Assembly (NCBI GenBank): GCA_964468815.1 | Contig: CAYXWN010000030.1 | Coordinates: forward strand, 1-25,547 | Length of the DNA stretch: 25,547 nucleotides | Reading direction: 5' to 3' | Origin: UMGS621 sp964468815 | GTDB taxonomy: Bacteria > Bacillota > Clostridia > Christensenellales > Borkfalkiaceae | Part shown: positions 1 through 8,201 of the stretch, in pieces | Layout: every line of letters starts with the position of its first letter | Position numbering within the stretch: position 1 is the stretch's first letter | Program-made: the position numbers and the translations under genes | The notes under the pieces: generated by a model | The model's input: only the letters and a program-made list of their open reading frames with translations | What the model was told of the DNA's origin: nothing | Databases searched by the model: none

Positions 1-73
1 TTCACAAATGATTTAATATTTAATTTTTGTCTAAACTTTGGGGTTCACATCAATGCGGCTTAATTTTTTTATT

Positions 74-2278
74 TTATTCTTCGCTCAAATTACCAAGCAA
101 ATCAGCGATGGAAGAACCACCCTTGTTATCATCCGTCCAACCTCTGAGTTCATCCTCGTCATAAGTGCGAGCCTGTCTTTTTGCGGAACGCTTAGGTCTT
201 TCTTCGCCTTCCGTTTTCTCGGTCGTTCTTCTGGTTTTTTTCTCCACCTCAGGCAAAAGAGCCTTGATCGAAAGAGTCATCTTCTCTTTTTCGGGATCAA
301 TTTCAAGAATCTTTGCTTCGATTTCTTCACCGACCTTCAAAGCAGAAGTCGGGTTCTCTAACCATTCATTGGAAATCTGAGAAACGTGAACCAACCCGTC
401 TACTTCTTTTTCCACCTCGACAAACGCGCCGAAACTGACGATTCTGACGACCTTCCCCTTAATCACATCGCCGACATGATATTTCTCAGGAACGAGATCC
501 CAAGGCTTCGGTTGCAACTGCTTATATCCGATAGAAACCTTCTTTGCAACCTCATCTACTTTCAAGACCTTGAATTCATACGATTTATTGAGTTCTAAAA
601 CGTCCGCGCAGTTTTTGCATCCCGTCCAACAAAGATCGGAAATGTGCGCAAGACAATCAAAGCCATTCACTTGAACAAACGCGCCGAACGCCGCAAAACG
701 AACGACCGTACCGGTAACAACATCTCCTTCGTGAATCCCATCGAAGAACACTCTTTCACGCTCGGCTTTCTGCGCTTCACGCTCAGCACGCTCTGCTTCA
801 AGAATCACGCGTTGAGAAGCGACGATCTGACGTCTTCCTTCCGTTTCAACCTTCTCCGCTTTTAAACGCAATTCCTTTCCAACGTATTTATCCAATTCCT
901 TAACGTAACCGATTCTGATCTGAGAAGACGGAATAAATACTTGATAGCTGCCGAATTTACTCGTCAAACCGCCCTTATTCGAACCGGTAACGGTAACCGT
1001 AAAGACCTTGCCGTTCTTGATTTCTTCAATCTCGGCTTCTTCCTGCAAAACCTTTACCATCGCCTTTTCGGAAAGGACGACGGGATCAAGACCGATGATC
1101 ATCACGCGGATTTCGTCACCGACCTTATTCTCGTACTCCGCTTTATTGTAAGTTTCAGTCATCTCTTCCTTGGCGAGCATAATTTCTTTCTTTGTATTCG
1201 TAATATACAAAGCCAAACCGTCTTCCGTCGCTGCGGATATAGTAGCCGTGATTACTTGCCCTATTCTGAATCTCTGCGGCTTCTTATCCATCTTGGCAAT
1301 TGCCGCCTCCATCGTATCCGATGCTTCGACTTTTTCGGTGCGTTCTTCTGCTGCGGGTTGCACTTCCGCAACTTCCTCCGCCGGAGCGACTTCAACCGCT
1401 ACGGACTCTTCGACTACTGCGACTTCCTCATTGGAATCGGGCGTCTTAACTTCTGTAATGTTCTCCATGTTTGAGATAACCTCCAGGGACTGTTCTCTCG
1501 GGGTGGACGCACCCGATACAATCCCCACCTTCTTAAATTTTTTTGCTTGTTTATAGTCCAATTCGTCCGGACGAGAAACCCAAAACACATCGTTGCACCA
1601 ACGCCTGCAAATCTCATATAGTTCCTTTGTATTATTGCTCTTGAAACTACCGAGAACAACGATTGCATCGCAAGTTTTTGCCAAACGGGCAGCCTCTTTC
1701 TGCCTTTTGATAGTAGTATAACAAATAGTTTTGAAAATCTCAACTGTTTTTAGGTATTCTTTGGGAATATTTTTTAAAAAAAACTCAAATTTATCATTTG
1801 AAAAGGTCGTTTGAGCCACAATACACGTTTTCGGATATCGAGAAAAATCCAATTCCGTCCGTTCGTCAACAATCAAAGCCGTTCGATCACACCAACTGTT
1901 TAGCCCAACGACTTCCGGATGAGTCGCCTTTCCCAAAATAACAATTTGATATCCGTCCTCATAATACCGCTTAACGATATCTCGAATTCTTCGAACATTC
2001 GGACAAGTACAATCCACAAGATTTAAGCCCTTTTGTTCGGCACGTTCGTAAACAGATTTTTCCACCCCGTGCGCACGAATCACCAATGTCCCACCAATCG
2101 CCTCATCAACGTCTTCGATTATTTTTACGTCTGACTCTTTCAACCGATTCGTCACGGTTTCGTTGTGAATGATTTCTCCCAAAAGATAAACGGGCGGTTC
2201 TTTTAGCGCGGAAACGCGCGCAATCGCGTCCGTAACTCCGAAACAAAAACCACATTCTTTACTCAGATAAATATCCAT
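74..2278 (-). CDS. ispH-rpsA: IspH-ribosomal protein S1 fusion (HMBPP reductase + S1)
   Basis: A 734-residue fusion. Residues 1-275 are IspH, the Fe-S enzyme that makes IPP and DMAPP in the last MEP-pathway step: expected cluster cysteines are C12 (in GFCFG), C92 (in DCTCP) and C186 (in KTICYTT), with substrate histidines H38, H70 and H120, E122, and the SGASTP motif near 255. An acidic Glu/Val/Ala linker (about 276-333) leads to four S1 RNA-binding domains at about 337-405, 421-491, 515-586 and 600-672, then a charged Lys/Arg/Glu tail. The fusion is an established clostridial form; the S1 half probably works on the ribosome as bS1. The ATG abuts the plsC stop (TAAATG) with a GAGAGGG ribosome binding site inside plsC, so translation is likely coupled. 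Domain 3 carries four cysteines (542, 550, 554, 557) where S1 domains usually have none. No terminator is visible in the 73 bases downstream. Confidence 0.95.
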   Translation of the reverse strand: MDIYLSKECGFCFGVTDAIARVSALKEPPVYLLGEIIHNETVTNRLKESDVKIIEDVDEAIGGTLVIRAHGVEKSVYERAEQKGLNLVDCTCPNVRRIRDIVKRYYEDGYQIVILGKATHPEVVGLNSWCDRTALIVDERTELDFSRYPKTCIVAQTTFSNDKFEFFLKNIPKEYLKTVEIFKTICYTTIKRQKEAARLAKTCDAIVVLGSFKSNNTKELYEICRRWCNDVFWVSRPDELDYKQAKKFKKVGIVSGASTPREQSLEVISNMENITEVKTPDSNEEVAVVEESVAVEVAPAEEVAEVQPAAEERTEKVEASDTMEAAIAKMDKKPQRFRIGQVITATISAATEDGLALYITNTKKEIMLAKEEMTETYNKAEYENKVGDEIRVMIIGLDPVVLSEKAMVKVLQEEAEIEEIKNGKVFTVTVTGSNKGGLTSKFGSYQVFIPSSQIRIGYVKELDKYVGKELRLKAEKVETEGRRQIVASQRVILEAERAEREAQKAERERVFFDGIHEGDVVTGTVVRFAAFGAFVQVNGFDCLAHISDLCWTGCKNCADVLELNKSYEFKVLKVDEVAKKVSIGYKQLQPKPWDLVPEKYHVGDVIKGKVVRIVSFGAFVEVEKEVDGLVHVSQISNEWLENPTSALKVGEEIEAKILEIDPEKEKMTLSIKALLPEVEKKTRRTTEKTEGEERPKRSAKRQARTYDEDELRGWTDDNKGGSSIADLLGNLSEE

Positions 2279-2893
2279 TTACCCTCTCTTCTTCTCGCAA
2301 AGCGCACGAAGATCTCCTTGCAACGCAACCATTTTTGCATGCAACTCGCTATCCAAAGCAGCCAAGTCCTTATCCGTCAACTTTTTATCATAATATTCCG
2401 AAAATGCAATCGGCTCTCCAAAAATTAATTTCGTACGACAAAAAAGACGCGGCGCTTTCAGCATCATTACCGGAACAATCGGACTTTTCGTGCGCACCGC
2501 AAAAACCGCCGCTCCGTCTTTCAATTCTTGTAACTCCGTATTTTTCTTATTTCTCGTTCCCTCGGGATAAATAACGAGTTTATGTCCGTCTTTTAAGACG
2601 CGTAAAGTCGCAAGCATTGTTTTCATATCCACGTTTTCACGATCAACGGGAATCGCGCCGAACTCCTTTAAGAGCGTTCCGAATCGTTTTTTTTGAAAAA
2701 GTTCTTTTTTTGCGAGAAAGAAAATATCTCCTTTCTTTTGATAAGCCCGATAAAGAAAGAGAGGATCGAGTGCAAAAAAATGATTGCTTACTATTACGGC
2801 ACGTCCTTCCGGCAAATTTTCCAATCCGTAATATTTTGCCGGATATAAAAGACGAAACGCCCCCATAATGAGATTTTCACAAAACCGATTCAT
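2279..2893 (-). CDS. plsC: 1-acyl-sn-glycerol-3-phosphate acyltransferase (PlsC family)
   Basis: A 204-residue member of the PlsC/LPLAT family, which transfers an acyl chain to lysophosphatidic acid at the inner face of the membrane to give phosphatidic acid. The catalytic H-X4-D motif is H38...D43 (NHFFALD) and the glycerol-phosphate-binding motif is EGTR at 111-114. The length fits the short bacterial LPLATs. The N-terminus is hydrophobic but has no convincing long membrane helix. A CGGAG ribosome binding site lies 5 nt before the ATG. It starts one base after the cmk stop and its stop directly precedes ispH-rpsA; cmk-plsC-ispH/rpsA is a familiar clostridial order, which supports the call. 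The exact acyl acceptor cannot be read from sequence, since the family includes other lysophospholipid acyltransferases. Confidence 0.93.
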   Translation of the reverse strand: MNRFCENLIMGAFRLLYPAKYYGLENLPEGRAVIVSNHFFALDPLFLYRAYQKKGDIFFLAKKELFQKKRFGTLLKEFGAIPVDRENVDMKTMLATLRVLKDGHKLVIYPEGTRNKKNTELQELKDGAAVFAVRTKSPIVPVMMLKAPRLFCRTKLIFGEPIAFSEYYDKKLTDKDLAALDSELHAKMVALQGDLRALCEKKRG

Positions 2894-2894
2894 T

Positions 2895-3557
2895 TTATAC
2901 TCCGATATAAGATAAAATCTTAGAAACGACCTCTTCGACGCTCAACACGGAGGTATCTATTTCAATCGCATCTTCCGCCTTTACTAACGGCGCAAACGAA
3001 CGTGTGCGATCATTATGATCGCGTTGCTCGATTTCTCGGTAAATAAAGTCGTAATCAACAGAAAATCCCTTATCTTGCAACTCTAAAAAACGCCGTTTTG
3101 CCCGAACAGCAACATCGGCTGTGACAAAAAATTTATATTTTGCCTGCGGAAGCACGTAAGATCCGATATCTCTCCCGTCTAGCACACACGACATTTTAGA
3201 AGCAATCAATCGTTGCATTTCCACCATCTTCAAGCGAACGCATTTCAACGAAGAAATATCGGACGCCGCCATAGAAACCCGCGGCTCACGAATCGTTTGA
3301 GAAACATCCTCCCCGTCAAGATACGTATGCTGCGCGCCGTCTTGATAACGGATATCAAGATCTAGTCCGGAAAGAAACCCGTTAACTGCGCCTTCATCAA
3401 GTGGGGCAACACCAAGTCGCAACGCTTTCACCGCAACCGCACGATACATCGCGCCCGTATCGAGATAAAGAATCCCCAATTTCTGCGAAAGAGCCTTAGC
3501 AACCGTGCTTTTCCCACTTCCGGAAGGGCCATCCAACGCAATATTAAAATTTTCCAT
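2895..3557 (-). CDS. cmk: Cytidylate kinase
   Basis: A 220-residue nucleoside monophosphate kinase of the short bacterial Cmk type, phosphorylating CMP and dCMP with ATP in the cytoplasm. The P-loop is GPSGSGKS at 10-17, followed by the CMP-binding LDTGAMYRA segment near 31-39. The central LDGRDIGS motif and the arginine-rich lid (AKRRFLEL) are present. The start has an AGGAGG ribosome binding site 5 nt upstream that overlaps the stop codon of the preceding flavoprotein gene (TAGGAGG), indicating translational coupling. It is followed after one base by plsC. Length and all motifs match the family and nothing is odd. Confidence 0.97.
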   Translation of the reverse strand: MENFNIALDGPSGSGKSTVAKALSQKLGILYLDTGAMYRAVAVKALRLGVAPLDEGAVNGFLSGLDLDIRYQDGAQHTYLDGEDVSQTIREPRVSMAASDISSLKCVRLKMVEMQRLIASKMSCVLDGRDIGSYVLPQAKYKFFVTADVAVRAKRRFLELQDKGFSVDYDFIYREIEQRDHNDRTRSFAPLVKAEDAIEIDTSVLSVEEVVSKILSYIGV

Positions 3558-3566
3558 AACTGCCTC

Positions 3567-4784
3567 CTACGCATTCATACCCGCGGTATAGCCCGTGGAT
3601 AAAGCCAATTGTATATTAAAGCCACCGGTCAATGCGTCGATATCCAACACCTCTCCGGCAAAAAACAATCCGTCGTGTAATTTGCTTTCCATCGTTTTTG
3701 GGTTAATCTGGTCAACCCGAACGCCGCCTGCCGTAACAATCGCCTCTTCAATCGGACGAATCGCCGACGGAAGAAGAACAAAATTCTTTATTTCACGCAC
3801 AAGTCGCCGTCTTTCCTCTGCCGTTAATTCGCAATTCGTTTTTATTTCCAAAACACCGCTCCTCAAAAGCACAACGGGAATCAAGGATTTCGGAAGCAAT
3901 AAATCCAACGAATTTTTCATTTGCTTTCCTTTTAACTGTGAAAAATCCCTCAAAATCCTTGCATCCAACACCGCATCCGTTAATGCCGGCTTTAAATCCA
4001 ACGAAAGTTTTATTTCTCTCATCGGGATACGGTTGATATAAGAGGAAAGAGAAAGCACGATCGGTCCGGAAACGCCGTAATGCGTAAACAACATTTCACC
4101 CTGTTCGGAAAAAAGCCTTTTTTCTCCCCGAAACGCATCCAACCGAACGTTTTTCAAGGACAATCCCTGTAATTTTGCACAATCCGATCCCCTTACCTCA
4201 ATTCCGGAAAGGGCTGGCTTCGGTTCTACTACAAAATGACCATATTCCGTAGCAAAACGATATCCGTCACCCGTCGAACCGGTAGAAGGATAAGAAACGC
4301 CTCCCGTACAAATAATAACGGAATCCCCTTCGTAATTTCCAGACTCCGTCACAACAAGCCAACGACTGTCTTTCTTTCTCACGCCCGCCACGGGAGTATT
4401 CACTTGAATTCTCACCCCGACGGAAGAACAAGCACTCGCAAGACATTTCGTAACGTCGCTCGCCTTATCGCTTTTCGGAAAAACACGATCGCCTCGTTCG
4501 GTTTTTAACGCCAACCCGTTCGTCTCAAAAAAACGAACGGTATCCTCGGAGGAAAAACGATAAATACTTCCGGTTACGAATTTTGCATTCGTTACGACGT
4601 TTTCCAAAAATTCAGTCGGAGCAACGCGATTTGTCAGATTGCAACGCCCCTTTCCCGTAATGTATAACTTTTTTCCTAACTTCTCGTTTTTTTCCAACAA
4701 CAAAACCGATTGCCCGTTATAGGCGGCAGCATAAGCCGCCATCATTCCGGCAGGACCACCCCCGATTACTATAACGTTTCCCAT
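3567..4784 (-). CDS. NAD(P)/FAD-dependent oxidoreductase, HI0933/BaiN family
   Basis: A 405-residue flavoprotein. The N-terminal Rossmann motif is GGGPAG at 8-13, with the acidic residue ending the second strand in LLLEKNEKLGKK; GKGRCNLTN at 44-52 is a signature of the HI0933/YhiN family. A second FAD-contact block near the C-terminus reads GLFFAGEVLDIDALTGGFN. Relatives have been labelled aminoacetone oxidase or BaiN (bile-acid biotransformation), but the substrate cannot be inferred here and the placement beside cmk and surE suggests a general cytoplasmic role. The ATG has a GAGGAA ribosome binding site and lies 16 nt inside the end of surE; the stop is 9 nt before cmk. Family assignment is secure; specific function is unknown. 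Confidence 0.92.
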   Translation of the reverse strand: MGNVIVIGGGPAGMMAAYAAAYNGQSVLLLEKNEKLGKKLYITGKGRCNLTNRVAPTEFLENVVTNAKFVTGSIYRFSSEDTVRFFETNGLALKTERGDRVFPKSDKASDVTKCLASACSSVGVRIQVNTPVAGVRKKDSRWLVVTESGNYEGDSVIICTGGVSYPSTGSTGDGYRFATEYGHFVVEPKPALSGIEVRGSDCAKLQGLSLKNVRLDAFRGEKRLFSEQGEMLFTHYGVSGPIVLSLSSYINRIPMREIKLSLDLKPALTDAVLDARILRDFSQLKGKQMKNSLDLLLPKSLIPVVLLRSGVLEIKTNCELTAEERRRLVREIKNFVLLPSAIRPIEEAIVTAGGVRVDQINPKTMESKLHDGLFFAGEVLDIDALTGGFNIQLALSTGYTAGMNA

Positions 4785-5512
4785 GATTTCCTCATTTCTT
4801 CCAATTTACCGTAATCCGTACGATCGAAGACGATCGGAGTAATCGTAATATATCCTTTCTTCATCCATTCGACGTCGCAATCCTCGTCGTTCTCCTCGTG
4901 ACTGATCGGATTCCCTGTCAAAAAATATTCTCCGTTCGGCAACGGTTGATAATAATCCGAATAAATTTGCGTTCCCAATTTCGTAAAAACGTATGCAGGC
5001 TCAACACCCTTCATCATCGGGAAATTAATATTCCAAACCGTTTCCCGATCGGATGCCTTTAATAAACGTTCCAAAATTCCTAATGAGAAACGAGCGATTC
5101 GCTCATAATCGTTTCCCTCTCTGGGAACAGAAGAGAGGGCGATTGCAACGTGATGATACACAGCCCCTTCTAAGGCGGCGGAAACCGTACCGGAATAAAG
5201 AATATCCGTTCCCAAGTTCTCCCCGATATTGATTCCAGTAAAAACAACGTCCGGAACAAAATCGTCAAAAACGTTTTTGGCAAACTTTACGCAATCGGCA
5301 GGCGTACCCGTCAACGAATACGCTCGAATTCCGTTTCCGATCTCCCATTTCTCCAATTTTACAGTCGTATGTATTGTCAACTTGTGAGAATAAGCAGAGC
5401 AATTATCTGCCGGAGCAATCACAAGCACCTCATGTTGTTCTGACAATACTTTCGCAAGCGCTAACAATCCCTCGCTATGGATTCCATCGTCGTTGCTAAT
5501 TAAAATCCTCAT
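4769..5512 (-). CDS. surE: 5'/3'-nucleotidase SurE
   Basis: A 247-residue SurE-family phosphatase that removes phosphate from nucleoside monophosphates using a divalent metal. The N-terminus shows the diagnostic NDDG (D8, D9), then NCS at 37-39, which supplies the metal-binding serine, and GINIGENLGTDILYSGTVSAA with N95, the remaining metal ligand. The length is typical. The upstream ribosome binding site is weak (TAGG). Its 3' end overlaps the next gene by 16 nt, and 50 nt separate it from the VTT-domain gene upstream. In this operon it could act in nucleotide salvage alongside cmk, but that is inference from context only. Confidence 0.95.
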   Translation of the reverse strand: MRILISNDDGIHSEGLLALAKVLSEQHEVLVIAPADNCSAYSHKLTIHTTVKLEKWEIGNGIRAYSLTGTPADCVKFAKNVFDDFVPDVVFTGINIGENLGTDILYSGTVSAALEGAVYHHVAIALSSVPREGNDYERIARFSLGILERLLKASDRETVWNINFPMMKGVEPAYVFTKLGTQIYSDYYQPLPNGEYFLTGNPISHEENDEDCDVEWMKKGYITITPIVFDRTDYGKLEEMRKSWETL

Positions 5513-5562
5513 ATCGTAACCTACTTATTCTGCCCGACAAAGAATATTATGTCAGACAAAAT

Positions 5563-6510
5563 TTATTTTGAAATCGATTTATTTTTTCTTTTGTTTTTAG
5601 ATAAAAACTTTCTTCGAAAAAAAGCCTCTATCTTATCGCCTTTTTTATAAATCCAAACAGTCATAAAAACCGTAACGGCAAGCACTGCTCCCCACAGCAA
5701 AAGCCCCCACCACGTATCGTAGGGAATTATGCTATTATTCATGGAAAACGTCGCAGTAAAAATCGATATGGCTCGAGTGATAAAGATCATCACGATAAAA
5801 AACACCCAAGACATCGAAGAAAGCCCTGCAACAAAACACAATATATCATCCGGGAAAAACGGAAACAAGAACATAAACGTCAAAACCGCACGATCTTTTC
5901 CCTTTACCGACTGAACGGCCTTATCGAGATTATCTTGCCCGACAAGCCAACTTGCGACTTTATACCCAAAGATTCTCCCGATCCCGAATGCTACCGCCGA
6001 TCCGATAAAACTCCCGATAAAACTATACACCGCGCCTAGAAACGGGCCAAAACACAACACGCTCGCCCCTACCGTAATAAAACTCGGAATCGGCAAAACG
6101 ACAACTTGCGCAAACTGTATCATTATAAAAATAAAAACAGCAGCACCGCCAAACGATTCAATGTATTCCCGAAATTCCTCTACGCTCGTTATTTTATCCC
6201 AAAAGCCGAATACGCTCAACAAATACAGTCCGATTAACGCAATTGCAATAAAAACAATTACGAGATAGCAACACTTGTAGATAAAATCTTTGCGAATTTC
6301 ACGAAAGATATAAGTCAAGACCGTACAAATCGTAATCAATCCGATTGCAAAGCCCTCGACGATCCCTTTATAGTCATATAAAAAGCCATCCTTAAACGTG
6401 TCCAAAAAAAGAACGGTAAAAATCACGCCTGCCGCCCCCAACAGAAAAATCAAAATAAAATTCAATATTTCTTTCAGCAAAGCAAAAGAATCAACCCTCT
6501 TTTTTCTCAT
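5563..6510 (-). CDS. TVP38/TMEM64-type VTT-domain (SNARE-associated) membrane protein
   Basis: A 315-residue multi-pass membrane protein. Hydrophobic segments lie at about 17-37, 50-68, 80-101, 122-146, 150-178, 208-232, 236-256 and 268-288. The central region (about 122-255) has the VTT-fold pattern of the TVP38/TMEM64/YdjX group: a VVVLPIPSF turn, a glycine-rich GSFIGSAVAFGIGRIFG stretch and FPFFPDDILCFVAGLS. Members of this superfamily, including DedA proteins, are linked to lipid scrambling or flippase activity, some for undecaprenyl phosphate, but this subgroup's substrate is not known. The C-terminus is strongly basic. The start is uncertain: no good ribosome binding site sits near the ATG, and the closest GAGGA is more than 20 nt upstream. 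It lies 37 nt after rnhA in the same direction. Confidence 0.85.
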   Translation of the reverse strand: MRKKRVDSFALLKEILNFILIFLLGAAGVIFTVLFLDTFKDGFLYDYKGIVEGFAIGLITICTVLTYIFREIRKDFIYKCCYLVIVFIAIALIGLYLLSVFGFWDKITSVEEFREYIESFGGAAVFIFIMIQFAQVVVLPIPSFITVGASVLCFGPFLGAVYSFIGSFIGSAVAFGIGRIFGYKVASWLVGQDNLDKAVQSVKGKDRAVLTFMFLFPFFPDDILCFVAGLSSMSWVFFIVMIFITRAISIFTATFSMNNSIIPYDTWWGLLLWGAVLAVTVFMTVWIYKKGDKIEAFFRRKFLSKNKRKNKSISK

Positions 6511-6547
6511 AGTATTTATTATACTTGATTTTTCCTCGAATTATAAA

Positions 6548-6991
6548 TCAATCCGAAAGAAACCTCTTACATTCTTCCCTCGCCAATTTATCACATCGAT
6601 TATTATACGTATTATCCGCATGCCCCTTTACTTTTATAAAATGTACATCGTGCCTTTCCATTATTTCAAGAAGATTTTCCCAAAGATCAATATTTTTCAC
6701 TTCGGTCTTTCCTGCCGTTCTCCACCCGTTCTGTCGCCAAGACTGAATCCATTTATTCAAAAAAGCACCGACAACGTATTGCGAATCACTGTAAAGATCA
6801 ACTTCGCACGGCTCTTTTAATATTTTTAATGCAGAAATCACAGCCAACAGTTCCATACGGTTATTCGTCGTATTCGCCTCGCCGCCGGATATCTCTTTCT
6901 CCTTGCCGTTATAAATCAAAATCGCCCCCCAACCGCCGGCTCCGGGATTCCCGGAACAAGCACCGTCCGTATAAATGGTGACTTTTTTCAT
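6548..6991 (-). CDS. rnhA: Ribonuclease HI
   Basis: A 147-residue type 1 RNase H, which cuts the RNA strand of RNA-DNA hybrids (R-loops, primers). The four catalytic carboxylates are D9 (YTDGACSGNPG), E47 (NNRMEL), D69 (YSDSQYV) and D134 (NNRCDKLA), with the catalytic-loop H124 in VKGHAD. The basic-protrusion region (WIQSWRQNGWRT) is also present, as in E. coli RNase HI. The ATG overlaps the proC stop by four bases (ATGA) with an AGAGGA ribosome binding site inside proC, so the two are translationally coupled. Complete and typical in length. Confidence 0.97.
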   Translation of the reverse strand: MKKVTIYTDGACSGNPGAGGWGAILIYNGKEKEISGGEANTTNNRMELLAVISALKILKEPCEVDLYSDSQYVVGAFLNKWIQSWRQNGWRTAGKTEVKNIDLWENLLEIMERHDVHFIKVKGHADNTYNNRCDKLAREECKRFLSD

Positions 6992-7791
6992 TTCATATCC
7001 TCTAATTCTTTGCTACGAATAATCGCCGCACGGACGCCATCGGAAATCGTCTCTTCAAAGCGATTTGCTCGAAAAGAATCAATTGCAGCAATTGTTGTTC
7101 CGCCCTTGCTGCAAACGGCTTGAATCAGTTCGTCCAAAGGGAAATCACTGTTCTTTTTCATCATCTCTCCTCCGCCGATAATCGTGGCTTCCGTCAGTTT
7201 GCGAGCCTCTTCCATCGTCAAACCTGCGGCAACACCGGCTTCCGCCATTGCCTTTGCAAAAAGATATACGTATGCAGGACCACTTCCGCTAATAGCGGTA
7301 ACTGCATTCAATTTTTCTTCCGAGAGTAACACCACTTGTCCCAAAACAGAAAACAGCGAAAGAACAAAAGTTCTTCCCTCTTCCGAAAAATCATCCACGT
7401 CAATCCCGATCGCCCCCTTCCCGATAGAACATGGCGTATTCGGCATACACCTAGTAACTCTCGCAAGCGGGAAATACCGACTATAAGTAAGTTTTTTCGT
7501 TCCCGCCAAAATACTGATAATATTTTTCGGATCACACTTCTTAATTTCTTCCAATACCGAATTTAACTGTTGCGGCTTCACAGCAAACAATAAGTATTCC
7601 GAGCCGGATGCAGCCTCCACATTATTAACAGCCACCGCACAGCCCTTTTCTCGATATTGATTTGTTTTACCACAATCGGGATCACTCACAATAATTTCTT
7701 TCGGCAACAAAACAGACGATTGCAAAACTCCGTCCAAAATTGCTTGCGCCATAAAACCGCACCCGATTACGCCGAGTTTAAATTTATTCAA
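6988..7791 (-). CDS. proC: Pyrroline-5-carboxylate reductase
   Basis: A 267-residue ProC, reducing pyrroline-5-carboxylate to proline with NAD(P)H. The N-terminal dinucleotide-binding motif is GVIGCGFMA; the C-terminal dimerisation and active-site domain shows the family signature around TAISGSGPAYVYLFAKAMAEAG, and the end has the SKGGTT motif. The start codon is TTG at 7791-7789, chosen because AAGGAG sits 7 nt upstream and the next codons give the expected N-terminus. It is probably first in the 7.7-kb minus-strand operon and faces the tRNA-Trp gene across a 59-bp intergenic region. A TATAAG hexamer on the minus strand there is only a weak promoter candidate. Confidence 0.96.
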   Translation of the reverse strand: MNKFKLGVIGCGFMAQAILDGVLQSSVLLPKEIIVSDPDCGKTNQYREKGCAVAVNNVEAASGSEYLLFAVKPQQLNSVLEEIKKCDPKNIISILAGTKKLTYSRYFPLARVTRCMPNTPCSIGKGAIGIDVDDFSEEGRTFVLSLFSVLGQVVLLSEEKLNAVTAISGSGPAYVYLFAKAMAEAGVAAGLTMEEARKLTEATIIGGGEMMKKNSDFPLDELIQAVCSKGGTTIAAIDSFRANRFEETISDGVRAAIIRSKELEDMK

Positions 7792-7798
7792 ATTTCTA

Positions 7799-7804
7799 CT
7801 CCTT
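7799..7804 (-). promoter_or_regulatory. Ribosome binding site fixing the TTG start of proC
   Basis: AAGGAG on the minus strand, 7 nt before the TTG start codon. It is the only strong site in the interval and no ATG in frame would keep the Rossmann motif at the right distance from the N-terminus. Confidence 0.8.
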
Positions 7805-7809
7805 TTTGT

Positions 7810-7839
7810 TTGACTTATACCATCGATTTGAGATATAAT
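7810..7839 (+). promoter_or_regulatory. Promoter of tRNA-Trp
   Basis: TTGACT (7810-7815) and a consensus TATAAT (7834-7839) separated by 18 nt. The tRNA 5' end at 7851 is 11 nt past the -10 box, so transcription starts only a few bases before the mature tRNA. Confidence 0.85.
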
Positions 7840-7850
7840 AGAAATGTTCT

Positions 7851-7925
7851 AGGGGAGTGGCTCAACGGTAGAGTAGCGGTCTCCAAAACCGTCGGTTGCG
7901 TGTTCGAATCGCGTCTCCCCTGCCA
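7851..7925 (+). tRNA. tRNA-Trp (CCA anticodon)
   Basis: The acceptor stem AGGGGAG/CTCCCCT (7851-7857 with 7915-7921) is perfectly paired. The D arm is GCTC/GAGT, the anticodon stem GCGGT/ACCGT closes a 7-nt loop CTCCAAA with anticodon CCA, and the T arm GCGTG/CGCGT encloses TTCGAAT. The discriminator base is G, as expected for bacterial tRNA-Trp, and the 3' CCA (7923-7925) is encoded. The last 21 bases are duplicated 242 positions downstream inside a tandem repeat. A terminator hairpin starts at the CCA and is interrupted by the assembly gap. Confidence 0.97.
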
Positions 7926-8059
7926 ATTGCTTTGCAGTTTTTNNNNNNNNNNNNNNNNNNNNNNNNNNNNNNNNNNNNNNNNNNNNNNNNNNNNNNNNNN
8001 NNNNNNNNNNNNNNNNNNNNNNNNNNNNNNNNNNNNNNNNNNTGCAAGGCAATTTTTTT
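7925..8059 (+). terminator. Rho-independent terminator of tRNA-Trp, split by the assembly gap
   Basis: The left arm AATTGCTTTGCA (7925-7936) pairs with TGCAAGGCAATT (8043-8054) with one G-U wobble, and a run of seven Ts follows. The Ns fall in the T-rich loop. The intact second copy at 8167-8201 shows what the uninterrupted structure looks like. Confidence 0.75.
7943..8042. other. Assembly gap of 100 Ns
   Basis: A run of exactly 100 Ns, a usual placeholder for a gap of unknown size. The bases flanking it (five Ts on the left, TGCAAGGC on the right) join without loss or gain into the repeat unit seen at 8147-8288. The true content is therefore probably zero or more whole 142-bp units. Confidence 0.95.
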
Positions 8060-8166
8060 ATTCACTCATTCTCCACGCAACCTTGTTGCGGTGTGACACG
8101 ATCGACGCTTCGCGTAACGATCGCTATTCCGTCGCTTCCCTCCTTACGAATCGCATCTCCCCTGCC

Positions 8167-8201
8167 AATTGCTTTGCAGTTTTTTGCAAGGCAATTTTTT
8201 T
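8167..8201 (+). terminator. Second copy of the terminator hairpin
   Basis: AATTGCTTTGCA (8167-8178), a 6-nt loop GTTTTT, then TGCAAGGCAATT (8185-8196): a 12-bp stem with one T-G wobble, followed by Ts to 8201. It lies within repeat unit 2, just after the duplicated tRNA tail, so it may act as a redundant stop for transcripts that pass the first copy. Confidence 0.7.

Noticed and set aside
941..1474. A 177-codon plus-strand open frame opposite ispH-rpsA
   Set aside because: It lies entirely over the S1 domains on the other strand, shows no family motif and has a composition typical of an antisense shadow.
5513..5562. Terminator or promoter between the VTT-domain gene and surE
   Set aside because: Only a 4-bp imperfect inverted repeat and no paired -35/-10 boxes are present, too weak to report as a feature.
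7851..7925. UGA recoded as tryptophan
   Set aside because: The tRNA-Trp anticodon is CCA, and TGA serves as the natural stop of rnhA, proC and murD.
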